From the NCBI GenBank assembly GCA_965200835.1, contig OZ241390.1, positions 1,984,001 to 2,048,000 on the forward strand: a DNA stretch of 64,000 nt, written 5' to 3'. The notes beneath the pieces are model-generated. The model worked only from the letters and a program-made list of their open reading frames with translations, ran no database searches and was not told where the DNA came from. Positions within the stretch are counted from its first letter, which is position 1, and each line of letters opens with the position of its first letter. This stretch comes from JAPPFW01 sp965200835. GTDB taxonomy: Bacteria; Actinomycetota; Acidimicrobiia; Spongiisociales; Spongiisociaceae. Of the stretch, positions 1-9,500 are shown piece by piece. Position numbers and translations under genes: made by a program.

Positions 1-539
1 TCGACGGAGCGGTCCATGCCATCGCCTATGCGCCGGCGGATGCCCTGGGCGGGAACTTCTTAACCACCCCCTCGGAGAGCGCGGCGCTCGCTTTCACCAC
101 GTCGGCCTTTTCGTACAAGACCCTCGGTGCGGGTCTGCTGCCGCTGTTCCAGGAAGCTGGGGGAGGATCGCTGGTCACGCTTGACTTCGACAACAGCACC
201 CAGGCGTGGCCGGTCTACGACTGGATGGGCGTCTGCAAGGCGGCGCTGGCGTCGGTCACCCGCTACCTGGCCCGGGACCTGGGACCCCACAACGTCCGGG
301 CCAACGCGGTCTCGGCCGGTCCCCTCTCGACCGTGGCCGCCAAGGGAATAGCCGGTTTCTCCCGCTTCCAAGATGTCTGGGACAAGCGAGCACCCCTCAC
401 CTGGGACACCACCGACCCGACCCCGGTAGCCAACATGATCTGCGTGCTCCTGTCCGATTTCGCCACCAAGGTGACCGGGGAGGTAGTCCACGTAGACGGC
501 GGCTTCCACGCCCTGGCAACCGCCGACGTCGCTCCATAA
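1..539 (+). CDS. fabI: Enoyl-[acyl-carrier-protein] reductase, C-terminal part (5' end outside window)
   Basis: This frame is open from base 3 to the stop at 537-539 and lacks only its N-terminal part. It matches the FabI branch of the short-chain dehydrogenases, which reduces enoyl-ACP with NAD(P)H in the last step of each fatty-acid elongation cycle. Visible hallmarks are the catalytic Tyr-(x6)-Lys pair in YDWMGVCK, the following NVRANAVSAGP stretch that lines the cofactor and substrate pocket, and the C-terminal TGEVVHVDGG motif. The FabI spacing of six residues between Tyr and Lys separates it from FabG-type reductases, which have three. The protein ends at a normal place for the family. 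No partner gene is visible inside the window. Confidence 0.9.
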   Translation, partial: DGAVHAIAYAPADALGGNFLTTPSESAALAFTTSAFSYKTLGAGLLPLFQEAGGGSLVTLDFDNSTQAWPVYDWMGVCKAALASVTRYLARDLGPHNVRANAVSAGPLSTVAAKGIAGFSRFQDVWDKRAPLTWDTTDPTPVANMICVLLSDFATKVTGEVVHVDGGFHALATADVAP

Positions 540-806
540 GGAAGAAACTGGTACGGATCGGCGGATGGGCACGAGCGGCTCCGGCAATCCGTCAAAGAGA
601 GCTTCGACTACGTCCGGGTCTCATGAGTCTAGAGAGTGCAAGCTGAGCGGTTGGGAGAACAGGCCCCCTGCCTCTTGCTAGCTGCTGCGCCGTTTGACAT
701 CCGCAGCCGGTGCATTCACCTCCGGCCGATCGGACACTGCAGCCAATCACGATGACGTCTTGGAAGAGGCCTACCGGTCGTAGCCACGCCGGTGTTCATC
801 GACACT

Positions 807-1337
807 TCAGTCCACTATGCCTGTACGGTCCGGCACATCGGCCTGCAACGGCGCGCTGATGGTGGCGATTACCCCTTCCACCCGCTGGGTGCTCTTTCCG
901 ACTAGCCGGGCGACGCCCTTCGCGCCTATCACTGCGACCGCTCCGCTCTCGAAGAGGAGAGTGATCCCATTCCGTGTGTGGTCCAGTACCAAGCGCAGGC
1001 CGATCCCCCGGTCGGGATCGGCGGTGGCGGAGATGCCTCCCTTGAACACCCATCGCATGGCGGCGCGTTCATCGAGATCCGCGTAGAGGTCCGCCAGGCT
1101 CCCATGTATTCCCCTGCCCTCGTCCCGGATGGTGACGGTCAGATAGTCTTCCAACAGGTGGACCCTGCACCTACCGCCATCCTTCCCGGAGTGGAACAAG
1201 GTGTTGTCCGCCAGCTCCCGGATCATGTTCATCAGGCGGCGAGGTTCGGCCACAAGCGGTGCTACCAGCGTCCGTATCTCGACGATCATCCGGCCGATAC
1301 TGGTGCGGTCGAAGGCCGAGCCGTACAGCCGGGTCAT
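807..1337 (-). CDS. HATPase_c-fold ATP-binding protein (anti-sigma-factor or kinase-like)
   Basis: A 176-residue protein consisting essentially of one GHKL/HATPase_c domain. The N-box is ELADNTLFHS, the G1 box is DEGRGI, and a GIGLRLV segment corresponds to the G2 region. There is no visible phosphoacceptor histidine domain and no membrane segment, so it resembles stand-alone ATP-binding regulators such as RsbW/SpoIIAB-type anti-sigma kinases more than a full sensor kinase. Its ATG overlaps the stop of the upstream gene (TGATG at 1335-1339), so the two genes are probably translationally coupled. The regulated partner cannot be named from sequence alone. Confidence 0.7.
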   Translation of the reverse strand: MTRLYGSAFDRTSIGRMIVEIRTLVAPLVAEPRRLMNMIRELADNTLFHSGKDGGRCRVHLLEDYLTVTIRDEGRGIHGSLADLYADLDERAAMRWVFKGGISATADPDRGIGLRLVLDHTRNGITLLFESGAVAVIGAKGVARLVGKSTQRVEGVIATISAPLQADVPDRTGIVD

Positions 1338-1687
1338 CAGGGCAGTGGAACCCGGTAAGCCCGCACTATCACTTCCAAGATCACTTGCAAGGCGTTGATC
1401 GCTTCCGGGGGGGCTAGCGGCCGGTCCTCCTCATCGGTAGTGTGACCCTGCCAGTACCGGCTCTCGTACTTGACACCCGCCGTGAAGGCGAAGTGCGGTA
1501 CGAACCCGTCCGCGATCGGGGCGGCGGTGGCGAGCACCCGGCAAGGGAAGTCGGTGACCGGTTCGCAAATCAGGGTGGTCGGCGTATCCCATTCCCATCC
1601 CAATCCACCAGGGCGGATCAGTTCATCCAGCCACCGGGCTGCGCAGGCTTGCGCGGCTGATCGGGAAGAGTAGGCGACCGTTTCCAT
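1337..1687 (-). CDS. Hypothetical protein coupled to the HATPase-like gene
   Basis: A 116-residue protein of unknown family. It is rich in Trp, Ala and Pro, has no predicted signal peptide or membrane segment, and shows no motif I recognise. Its stop codon overlaps the start codon of the HATPase-like gene downstream in a TGATG arrangement, which argues that it is a real coding sequence made together with that protein. It could be a partner or substrate of the ATP-binding protein, but nothing in its sequence proves this. Confidence 0.55.
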   Translation of the reverse strand: METVAYSSRSAAQACAARWLDELIRPGGLGWEWDTPTTLICEPVTDFPCRVLATAAPIADGFVPHFAFTAGVKYESRYWQGHTTDEEDRPLAPPEAINALQVILEVIVRAYRVPLP

Positions 1688-1795
1688 CCTGGCCGGCAGG
1701 ATAGTGAAACGATCAGGATCGCCTGCTGTGCCGGTAGTCAGGGCCGGATAATCACTAGCGAACCTCCGTGAACAAGGTCCTCCGGAAGGTCCGGA

Positions 1796-2641
1796 TCAGC
1801 GGATTCCGGTGAAGAGGTCGTTCTCCCGGAAAGGAACGGGGACTCGCGAGTAGAGCCTCTGGAAGGCCTCGGTTCCGATGGTCCGGGGCAGGTCCTCGGT
1901 AGGGGCCTGGAGCATGAACCAGTCCTCGGGAATCTGGGAGCGGTGGGCTCGCAGGGCCTCCACCTTCAGATCCACCCATTCCCGGACATCGACGATGGTG
2001 CTGATGTCCTCGTCGGGCGTACCCCATCCGGCGGCCTCAGCGGCCTCCTCTTCGGTGATCAGACCGGCCTTCAGGCGGGCGGCGATCATGGCAGCCGCCC
2101 TCGACCTGGCCCACGTGCTCATGTAGAGCTTGGTCACCTTCCAGGGCGATTCTCCGTTCTGAGGAGGAAAGCGGCTGGTGTCGTCCGAACCGAAGTAAGC
2201 GGCCATACCGATCCGATGTACTTGGATATGGTCGGGATGGCCGTAGCTCCCGAAGGGATCGTAGATGGTCAGCACCTCCGGCTGGTATTGGCGGATCCGG
2301 CTGACCAGCCGGGCGGTCGCCTCCATGAAGTCTGCCTTCCAGAAGCAATCGGGATGCTGGTTGGGCTCCGTTCCCATCATCCCCGAGTCGCGAAACCCCA
2401 GGAAGTGGTGGTTGGGAACACCGAGGATGGCCAGGGCCTTGGCGACCTCCTCGGCGCGGATCTTCACCAGGTCGGGGCGCAGCTCCTCGGGGTTGTCGTA
2501 GTTGTGGACCTCCCCTTCGGCCCCATCGGTGGCTGTAACTACCACCACCTGCTCGCCCAACCGCGAGTACCTGGCCAGCACTCCTCCGGTGGAGGTGACC
2601 TCGTCGTCGGGATGGGCGTGGAAGGCGAGCAGTCCGGGCAT
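1796..2641 (-). CDS. mca: Mycothiol S-conjugate amidase-like deacetylase (LmbE/PIG-L family)
   Basis: Zinc-dependent amidase of the LmbE/PIG-L family. The metal-binding motif AHPDDE lies at the N-terminus and the second metal motif is GHPDHIQVHR. The C-terminal part (LRAHRSQI, then a terminal LFTGI) resembles Mca, which cleaves mycothiol S-conjugates during detoxification, more than MshB, which deacetylates the mycothiol precursor. I chose the ATG at 2641 because a GGAG lies five bases upstream and the AHPDDE motif then falls at the usual distance from the N-terminus. A longer frame starts at 2701 without a visible ribosome site. Mycothiol chemistry is typical of Actinobacteria, so this gene supports the host assignment. 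Mca versus a related deacetylase is not fully settled. Confidence 0.78.
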   Translation of the reverse strand: MPGLLAFHAHPDDEVTSTGGVLARYSRLGEQVVVVTATDGAEGEVHNYDNPEELRPDLVKIRAEEVAKALAILGVPNHHFLGFRDSGMMGTEPNQHPDCFWKADFMEATARLVSRIRQYQPEVLTIYDPFGSYGHPDHIQVHRIGMAAYFGSDDTSRFPPQNGESPWKVTKLYMSTWARSRAAAMIAARLKAGLITEEEAAEAAGWGTPDEDISTIVDVREWVDLKVEALRAHRSQIPEDWFMLQAPTEDLPRTIGTEAFQRLYSRVPVPFRENDLFTGIR

Positions 2642-2763
2642 CGAGTCTCCGGGTCGGAAGGGTGTTCGGTGGTTGCCAGGATAGATGGAATCGAGCCCCA
2701 TCTAATCGGCCGGAACGAGCGGGTGGGGGTAGCGAGGAAGAGCCTGGGAGTAAAGAGGCTGCC

Positions 2764-3771
2764 CTAACCTCCTATGTAGCTCATCTCTACCTTGGGAAGG
2801 TCTACAGTCGCCTCCGAACGGATCTCGGAGTAGCGATCCCGCCTGACCTCCCAGACACGGCGGACGGCCTGGACGACTTCCTCCTCGCCTGCCCCGGCCC
2901 GCAACAGGGACCGGAGATCGGTTCCGCTCATGGCGAACAGGCACGTGTAGAGCATCCCTTCGGCCGAGACACGAGCGCGGGTGCAGGTCCCGCAGAAAGG
3001 TTGGGTGACCGAGGCGATGAAACCGATCTCCCCCTGGCCGTCCCGGTACTGCCAACGTCTTGCCACCTCCCCCCGGTAGTTCGGCGCCAGCGGGCGGATC
3101 GGGAACACGGCGTCGATCCGGCGGATCAGCTCTCGGGCCGGAACGACCTCGTCCATGCACCAGCCGTTGGTGGCGCCCACATCCATGTATTCGATGAACC
3201 GGAGGATGTGGCCGGTGCCCCGGAAGTAGCGGGCCATGTCGACCACGCCCTGGTCGTTCACCCCTCGCTTGACCACCGCGTTGATCTTCACTGGCAGGTT
3301 CACGGCGGCGGCTGCTTCGATCCCGTCCAGCACCGCATCCACCGGGAAACCCACGTCGTTCATCGCCTGGAACACCCGGTCGTTGAGGGAGTCGAGTGAC
3401 ACGGTGATCCTGGCCAGGCCAGCCGAGGCCAACGCCTGCGCTTTGCGTACCAGCAGCGAGGCGTTAGTGGTGAGGGTGATCTCGCAACCGGTTTCCGACA
3501 CCAGCATGGCCACTAGTTTCTCGATGCCCTTCCGGAGCAGCGGCTCCCCACCGGTGAGGCGAATCTTCTGTACCCCAAGCTGTTCGAAGGCCCGGGCCAG
3601 GGTGGTGAGTTCCTCGAACGTGAGCAGTAGATCCCTCTTCAGAAACACATAGTCGCGGTTGAATATCTCGGCCGGCATGCAGTAGCGGCACCGAAAGTTG
3701 CACCGATCGGTGACGGACAGGCGCAGGTCCCGGAGGAAGCGACGGCGGGTATCGGCCACTGCTGAATCCAT
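2764..3771 (-). CDS. moaA: GTP 3',8-cyclase MoaA (molybdenum cofactor biosynthesis)
   Basis: Radical SAM enzyme that converts GTP to 3',8-cyclo-GTP, the first step of molybdopterin synthesis. The N-terminal cluster motif CNFRCRYC binds the SAM-coordinating 4Fe-4S cluster, TGGEPLLR is the SAM-contact motif, and CGTCTRARVSAEG with a later TCLF supplies cysteines for the second cluster. The protein ends in Gly-Gly, the conserved C-terminal tail needed for catalysis in MoaA. Length (335 residues) is normal. It lies upstream of the Mca-like gene on the same strand with a gap of more than 60 bases. No other moa gene is in the window. Confidence 0.95.
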   Translation of the reverse strand: MDSAVADTRRRFLRDLRLSVTDRCNFRCRYCMPAEIFNRDYVFLKRDLLLTFEELTTLARAFEQLGVQKIRLTGGEPLLRKGIEKLVAMLVSETGCEITLTTNASLLVRKAQALASAGLARITVSLDSLNDRVFQAMNDVGFPVDAVLDGIEAAAAVNLPVKINAVVKRGVNDQGVVDMARYFRGTGHILRFIEYMDVGATNGWCMDEVVPARELIRRIDAVFPIRPLAPNYRGEVARRWQYRDGQGEIGFIASVTQPFCGTCTRARVSAEGMLYTCLFAMSGTDLRSLLRAGAGEEEVVQAVRRVWEVRRDRYSEIRSEATVDLPKVEMSYIGG

Positions 3772-3888
3772 ATGGCACAGACTACCGGCCTGGTGGATTA
3801 CCGGGGTCAGTCATGACATCCACTGATATCTTTAGCTACCTAGTCTGCACCAGTACTCACAGATACAAACAACTGTATAGTTGCTTTG

Positions 3889-4323
3889 ATGGTTCCGATG
3901 GGACAGGAGAGGAAGCGGCAATCGGTCGGGCTGCACCGGCTCGTAACCGAAGGTGGCCCAGAGCGAGGCGCGGCAGCAATCGAGGTGCTGATGGCCATGG
4001 GTGTAGCCCTCCTGATGACCCTCTTCCTAGTGAACGCCCTGCTGATGCTCTACGCGCGATCGGTATTGCAACATGCGGCCGACACCGGAGCGCGGACCGG
4101 AGCCCGAACGGCCGGCACCGAGATCGCCTGCGAGACCTGGGCAGAGGAGGCTATCGCCGGTCTGGCGAGTCTCTACGCGGACAGTGCCTCCGTCGAGTGT
4201 GCGAGGGACGCCCTGGATACGACGGCCACCGTGACCGCCACCCTGCGGCCGCTGTTTGCTGACCTGGGGCCTGATTGGGAGGTCACAGTTCGGGCTACCA
4301 GCGTGACGGAGCCGGTTCCTTGA
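3889..4323 (+). CDS. TadE-like pseudopilin
   Basis: A protein of about 144 residues with the TadE pattern: a short positive N-terminus, the GAAAIEVLMAMGVALLM type of prepilin-like hydrophobic segment beginning near residue 25, then a soluble region with two cysteines. TadE-family minor pseudopilins assist assembly of Flp/Tad pili at the outer face of the membrane. A TTG directly before the ATG, or a later ATG at 3898, could also be the start; none has a clear ribosome site. Its stop overlaps the TTG start of the next TadE-like gene, and a third member follows, so these three form an operon. The Tad ATPase and platform genes are not in the window. Confidence 0.75.
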   Translation: MVPMGQERKRQSVGLHRLVTEGGPERGAAAIEVLMAMGVALLMTLFLVNALLMLYARSVLQHAADTGARTGARTAGTEIACETWAEEAIAGLASLYADSASVECARDALDTTATVTATLRPLFADLGPDWEVTVRATSVTEPVP

Positions 4324-4766
4324 TCGGCGGCAAGGGCGGCGGTGCTGGCAGGTCGGGAGACGAGCAGGGCTCGGGTGCAATCGAGCTGGTCCTCTCCGCA
4401 GCCTTCCTGCTGTTCCCCACTGCCGCGCTGCTGCTGAGCCTCCCCTTCCTGTTCGAGGCCGCCGCGATGGGTGACGCCGCTGCCCGGGAGGCGGTTCGAG
4501 CTTGTGCAACCGCATTCGATCCGTCCTCGGGACAGCAGAACGCTGAGCGGATCGTGGAGCGGATACTGGACGAACGGGGTCTGCCACGCCGGAACACTCA
4601 GCTCGAGATCGACTGTGGGGATGCCTGGGAACCGGGTGGGGTGGTCACCGCCCGGGTCTCCTTCGAGACCAACATGATCAATGTGCCCGTCATGGGGGGC
4701 ATCGGCACAGTGACCATCGACCGAACCTATCAAGAGCAGATAGAGCCCTACCGGAGTAGGTCGTGA
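4320..4766 (+). CDS. Second TadE-like pseudopilin
   Basis: A protein of about 148 residues, again with a Gly-Ala-Ile-Glu-Leu segment followed by a long hydrophobic stretch, the mark of TadE-type pseudopilins. I chose the TTG at 4320 because it overlaps the previous gene's stop as TTGA, which fits the tight coupling of the cluster; the frame stays open upstream to 4275. A Cys pair (ACAT and IDCGD) sits in the soluble domain. It ends with a GTGA overlap into the third gene. Its role is inferred as a minor component of a Tad pilus or adhesion apparatus. Confidence 0.72.
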   Translation: MIGGKGGGAGRSGDEQGSGAIELVLSAAFLLFPTAALLLSLPFLFEAAAMGDAAAREAVRACATAFDPSSGQQNAERIVERILDERGLPRRNTQLEIDCGDAWEPGGVVTARVSFETNMINVPVMGGIGTVTIDRTYQEQIEPYRSRS

Positions 4767-5207
4767 CGCTCCGGGCCGACCGATCCGGTGGGCGTAGGGG
4801 AGAGCGGGGCGCGGTCATCCTGTGGAGTCTCGGCCTGTTGTTGCTGCTGTTCTTCGCGGGGGCGGTGGCGCTCGATCTGTGGCGGGTGGTCGCCCATCAC
4901 GGGACGCTCACCGGCCTGGCCGACAAGGCGGCGGTGGCAGGTGCCGCCGACATCGACGTGAACGCCCTGAACCGCAACGTTCTCAGGCTCGTTCCGCTCC
5001 GGGCCGGAACAAGCAGCGGAAGACTTTGCCCGGTCACAGCCAGATTGGGACACCGGCGCGATGAACGTGATCGCCTCCGCCAATCAGTCCCGGATCTCGG
5101 TCGAAGTAACCGGAGCCGTAGAACTCACCCTGCTCCAGATGTTCGTACCAACCCAGGAACTAGAGGTAACGGTAAGCAGCCAGGCTTCCCCCGTGCTGTT
5201 TGAGTAG
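4763..5207 (+). pseudogene. TadG-like Flp pilus-assembly protein, reading frame interrupted
   Basis: The gene starts with GTG at 4763, overlapping its upstream neighbour. The first 70 or so residues are TadG/TadE-like: GERGAVILWSL followed by a strong hydrophobic segment and AVAGAADIDVNAL. After VLRLVP the match stops, but the expected continuation (ending EQAAEDFARSQPDW, then MFVPTQELEVTVSSQAS) is read in the +1 frame up to a TAG at 5205-5207. One extra base between about 4990 and 5003, for example in the GGG at 5001, would explain this. The protein would be about 147 residues. Whether the lesion is real or a sequencing error cannot be decided here. Confidence 0.7.
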
Positions 5208-5305
5208 CTGCTCCGAGGCGGGACTCCCCCCTCGGGCCTGGTGGTCGGTGAGGCTCCTGAGTAAACGTACTCAACAGCTGCACCAGCTGGCTAAACTTCC
5301 TCGTC

Positions 5306-6565
5306 ATGGGAGTATTCCAGCGCCCGCAGGTCGGTACCCTGATCGAGCGATTGTCCGAACCTCCAAATTGGCTGATCGCAGTCTTCGGCCCGCGCCAGAC
5401 GGGCAAGACAGAGGCGATTCGCCAGGCTCTGGCCTCTGTGGATCATCAGAACCTCTACATACCGGTAGACGAACCTGAATCTCTGGCGGTGCCGTTTGGG
5501 CCATCGATGGACGGGGTCGACGAGCTGGTATCACGCCCGCTCGTGCGGGACGTGCGGTGGCTGGTGGAAGTCTGGGAGGGTTGCCGTCGCCGAGCTTGGC
5601 GCTCACGGCGGGGTTTCGTGCTCGTCCTTGACGAGATCCAGCGGATCGACGGGTGGTCGGTCGCGGTCAAGGGACTGTGGGACGCTGACCGTGCCGCGGG
5701 TTGCCCTCTCCATGTGGTCATTCTCGGTTCGGCGCCTCTGCTGATGCAGGCCGGTTTGAATGAGAGCCTCGCGGGGCGTTTCGAACCGGTTCCTTTCACC
5801 CACTGGTCCTTTGCTGAGATGGCCGAGGCCTTCGGCTTCGATCTCGATCAGTACATCTACTTCGGCGGCTATCCGGGAGCGGCCTCGCTTACCCATGACA
5901 ATCAGCGGTGGACCACCTACGTGCGAAACGCCTTGGTCGAACCCATCATCGAACGTGACGTTCTTTCCATGACCCGAGTCGACAAACCCTCCCTGCTGAA
6001 GCAACTGTTCGATATGGGTGCCCTGTATTCGGGCCAGGTGTTGTCCTACAACAAGATGGTCGGCCAGCTTCAGGATGCTGGCAACACCACAACCCTTACT
6101 CGGTACCTGAAGCTGCTCTCGGACGCTGGTCTACTTACGGGACTTTCGAAGTACATGAGCCGTCCAGTGTCGGCCAAGGCTTCTACACCGAAACTGAACG
6201 TTCTCAACACGGCGATCATGGCGGTTGCTTCGGGGTACTCATTCGAGGAGCTACGCAGGGACCGTACGTTTTGGGGTCGCTTGGTGGAGAGCGCGGTAGG
6301 CGCGCATCTCCTCAACACGGCGTCGCCGGTCACCGAGGTGAAGTACTGGAGATGGCGGTCCCACGAAGTGGATTTCGTCCTACAACGAGGCCCGAGGGTA
6401 GTGGGAATCGAAGTGAAGAGCGGCAGGGTTCCGATGGTGCCGCCAGGCCTTCGCGAGTTCGAGCGGCGGTGCCAGCCCTCCAGGACTCTGATCGTCGGGT
6501 CGGGGACCGTACCCCTTCAAGAGTTTCTGTCACATCCGGCAGATCACTGGTTTATGGATCAGTGA
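5306..6565 (+). CDS. AAA-family ATPase with C-terminal DUF4143 domain
   Basis: A 419-residue ATPase of the AAA_14/DUF4143 group. Walker A is GPRQTGKT at residues 28-35, Walker B is LVLDE at about 106-110, and the C-terminal half carries the DUF4143 pattern that ends in a nuclease-like EVDFVLQRG...GIEVKSG core. Such proteins are common in mobile and accessory regions and are often linked to toxin-antitoxin or defence loci, but their biochemical role is not established. The next gene starts two bases after its stop, so they are probably co-transcribed. This and the following gene interrupt otherwise housekeeping surroundings. Confidence 0.85.
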   Translation: MGVFQRPQVGTLIERLSEPPNWLIAVFGPRQTGKTEAIRQALASVDHQNLYIPVDEPESLAVPFGPSMDGVDELVSRPLVRDVRWLVEVWEGCRRRAWRSRRGFVLVLDEIQRIDGWSVAVKGLWDADRAAGCPLHVVILGSAPLLMQAGLNESLAGRFEPVPFTHWSFAEMAEAFGFDLDQYIYFGGYPGAASLTHDNQRWTTYVRNALVEPIIERDVLSMTRVDKPSLLKQLFDMGALYSGQVLSYNKMVGQLQDAGNTTTLTRYLKLLSDAGLLTGLSKYMSRPVSAKASTPKLNVLNTAIMAVASGYSFEELRRDRTFWGRLVESAVGAHLLNTASPVTEVKYWRWRSHEVDFVLQRGPRVVGIEVKSGRVPMVPPGLREFERRCQPSRTLIVGSGTVPLQEFLSHPADHWFMDQ

Positions 6566-6567
6566 GC

Positions 6568-9500
6568 ATGATCGTCCCTCGTACTTGTACCGAACTCGTA
6601 CTCAACGGTGACCGTGGCTCATCTCATGGGGAGAGCAAGCCATTACGTGACTTCCGGTCGACACCTGCGTATGTATTGCTTGGTGATCCCGGAGCAGGCA
6701 AGACAACCGAGTTCAAACGGGAGTGTACAGCTCTAGGGGACATGGCAGAGTATGTCACGGCTCGAGATTTCCTGGTTCTGGATATCGACTCTTGTCCAGA
6801 ATTGCACCGCAAGACCCTCTTCATCGATGGTCTCGATGAGATCCGTGCCGGAGGGGATACACCGAGGGGGCCAATCGACGAGATACGCAGGAGGCTTGAT
6901 CACCTCAGACCACCCGCGTTCAGGATCTCCTGCCGCGAGGCGGACTGGCTAGGCAAAAACGATCGCCGGGCCCTGGACTTTGTCTTGGCCGAAGGGCAAG
7001 TCACCATCATTCGCCTCGACCCGCTCAATAAAGAGTCGATCGCCCAGATGGCTAGCTCTTCGATCTCTGGCAGTTGGAAAGAGTTCGTCAATGAAGCACA
7101 CCGCCGTGGCATCTGGCATCTATTGGAGAACCCTCTGACGCTGAACCTTCTGGTACAGGCGATCGATCGAGGTAACGGATGGCCACGAACTCAACGTAAC
7201 ACCTTCGAAGTAGCCTGTGAGGCGTTGGCACGTGAAGTGAACGACGAACATCTAGTTGAGCGCGAATTCGAGTCGTTCGAAATACTCATGGACGCCGCTG
7301 GTTATCTGTGCACTATACAGTTACTTGCCGGAATTGAGGGATATTCTCTCTCCCCCAGAGAGAGCAGTCGCTCGTTTGTACCGCTACCTCAAGGGGATCA
7401 GGCTTTCTCACAGGACACCCTCACACAGTCTCTGGCCACTAGGTTGTTCAGTGCCATGGGTGAACTAGCCTTCGTTCCTTATCATCGCCGTGTGGCGGAG
7501 TACCTGGGGGGCCGTTATCTTGCGAAGCTAATCGCCGAGGGTCTTCCTAGCCGAAGGGTGACGGCGCTCATGACCAGCCCGAGCGATGGGCGGGTGGTGA
7601 CCCAACTACGGGGCCTCTCTGCCTGGGTAGCCTCCTACTCCTCTGAGGCACGCCGGCTGATGATCGATGCTGATCCGGTCGGTGTTGGCCTCTACGGTGA
7701 CATCGCTAGTTTCACCGATGATGACCAGAAGTACCTACTCAGATCCCTGGCCAGCACCCAGGGAACCTTGTTCGGCCACGGATGGAGGGATGGTAGAAGT
7801 CCTGGGTATCGGGGCGATACTGCCTGGGCCTTCAGGTCCCTCGCGTCAAAGGAGATGGTTCCCGTCATCAAGAACCTGATAACACGTGAAGTGCCCGAGG
7901 AGTCCCCCGATCAGATCGTTGAGTTCGTATTGGCGGTACTGGCCAATGCGGATCGTGATACGAAGACACTTAGAAGATTGGTTCCGGCACTGGAGTACAT
8001 ACTCCATGACCCGGATCGATCCTACACTGTCAGGGAGGCCGCTCTTCGGGCCTATCTACGGATCATCCAGCCAGATCATCCAGCAGAAGGGCTGCTTCCC
8101 GTGTTAGAAGCTGTCCATACTGGCACGCTACCCGATCCAGATGACCAGATCGCAGGCATCTTACTGGACCATCTCTATCCCACCGTTGTCACTCCTACCG
8201 ACGTGTGGCGATATGCGGGACCCCGGAACAGCCCCAACTTCGTGGGCCGCTTCTGGAAGTTCTGGGAGGTCACGATCCCTGATGAATCTACACTCCAGGA
8301 ACTGGTCAATTTGCTGGACACCCTGCAGGAGGACACTTCAACGATTCGAGTGAGGCTGGAATCCTCCAATCTCATAGACAACATTCCAGGCCAAATATTA
8401 GCTCGTTACCTCATGGAGGTAGGCGAGACCCCAGAACCACGTCAAGTCTACGGCTGGCTCTGTGTAACCCTACCTCCAATCCAGTCAGGCGGTTGGACGG
8501 AGGCAGATCGTCAACTTCGGAGTTGGCTGGAGGACCATCCTGAACTACTGAAGGTACTCTTCCTAGAAGCGTTACGAGCAGAAATTGGACAGGGTATAGG
8601 CTATCTGTGGAACGATAGGTTCCGAACGGTGACACGTGCTAGCGAGCTTCCTAGTGACTTCGCCCTGTGGTGTCTTGACCAAGCCGTCCGCCTGTATAAA
8701 ACTGAATCCACGACTTCTCATCAGTTGCTAAAGGCCTGTATCTATGCTCAGAAGAACCCAGAGATCAGCAAGGGACTAACAACACGATTAATACATGAAA
8801 GACTCCGAGGAAACAATGATTTTTTGGAACTATTCGAAGCTACCAATAGCCGGTATCGCTCTAATAACTCCATAGATAGCAAAAGATACCTAAGTAAGCT
8901 TGAGCAATCCCGTGCTCGCCAAAGAAGAGATGAGGAAAGGGAACAAAGGGAGTGGGAAAACTATCTACGATCACACGATACTGATCTACAAGACAATATA
9001 CTGGCTTCCCGCTTTCTAGCTGCTCTTGCTCAGGTTTACTTGGGTAAAGGCCACCTTGGGATGGAAATAGATGACGATCGTTGTCCATCCGACAGCCGCC
9101 TTCAGCGTTTCATCGGGGGCGATCCAAAGCTAGCCGAGAAGGTTATTGTGGCCCTCAAAGGGTCCTTATGGCGTGATGATATTCCCAACGTAGATCAAAT
9201 TATTTCGGCATACCATCAATCACAATTACCATGGCTCGTATATCCTATTCTGGCAAGTATGTATCTGATCGCGCATAGTCAAGAAGACATAGATAGAGTA
9301 GATTCTTCTCGTAAGGAGCAAGCTCTAACTATCTACTATCATTTCGATAGTGGCATTGTACCACGAATAAGGAAGTGTCATGACACCTGGCTCAACCAGG
9401 ATCTACACGGAACTGTACATGTCATGTACCGTTGTGTACGAGCTGCTATTGTCAACGGTAAGGACTATATATCAGCTATCTATGAGTTGGATCGTATTGA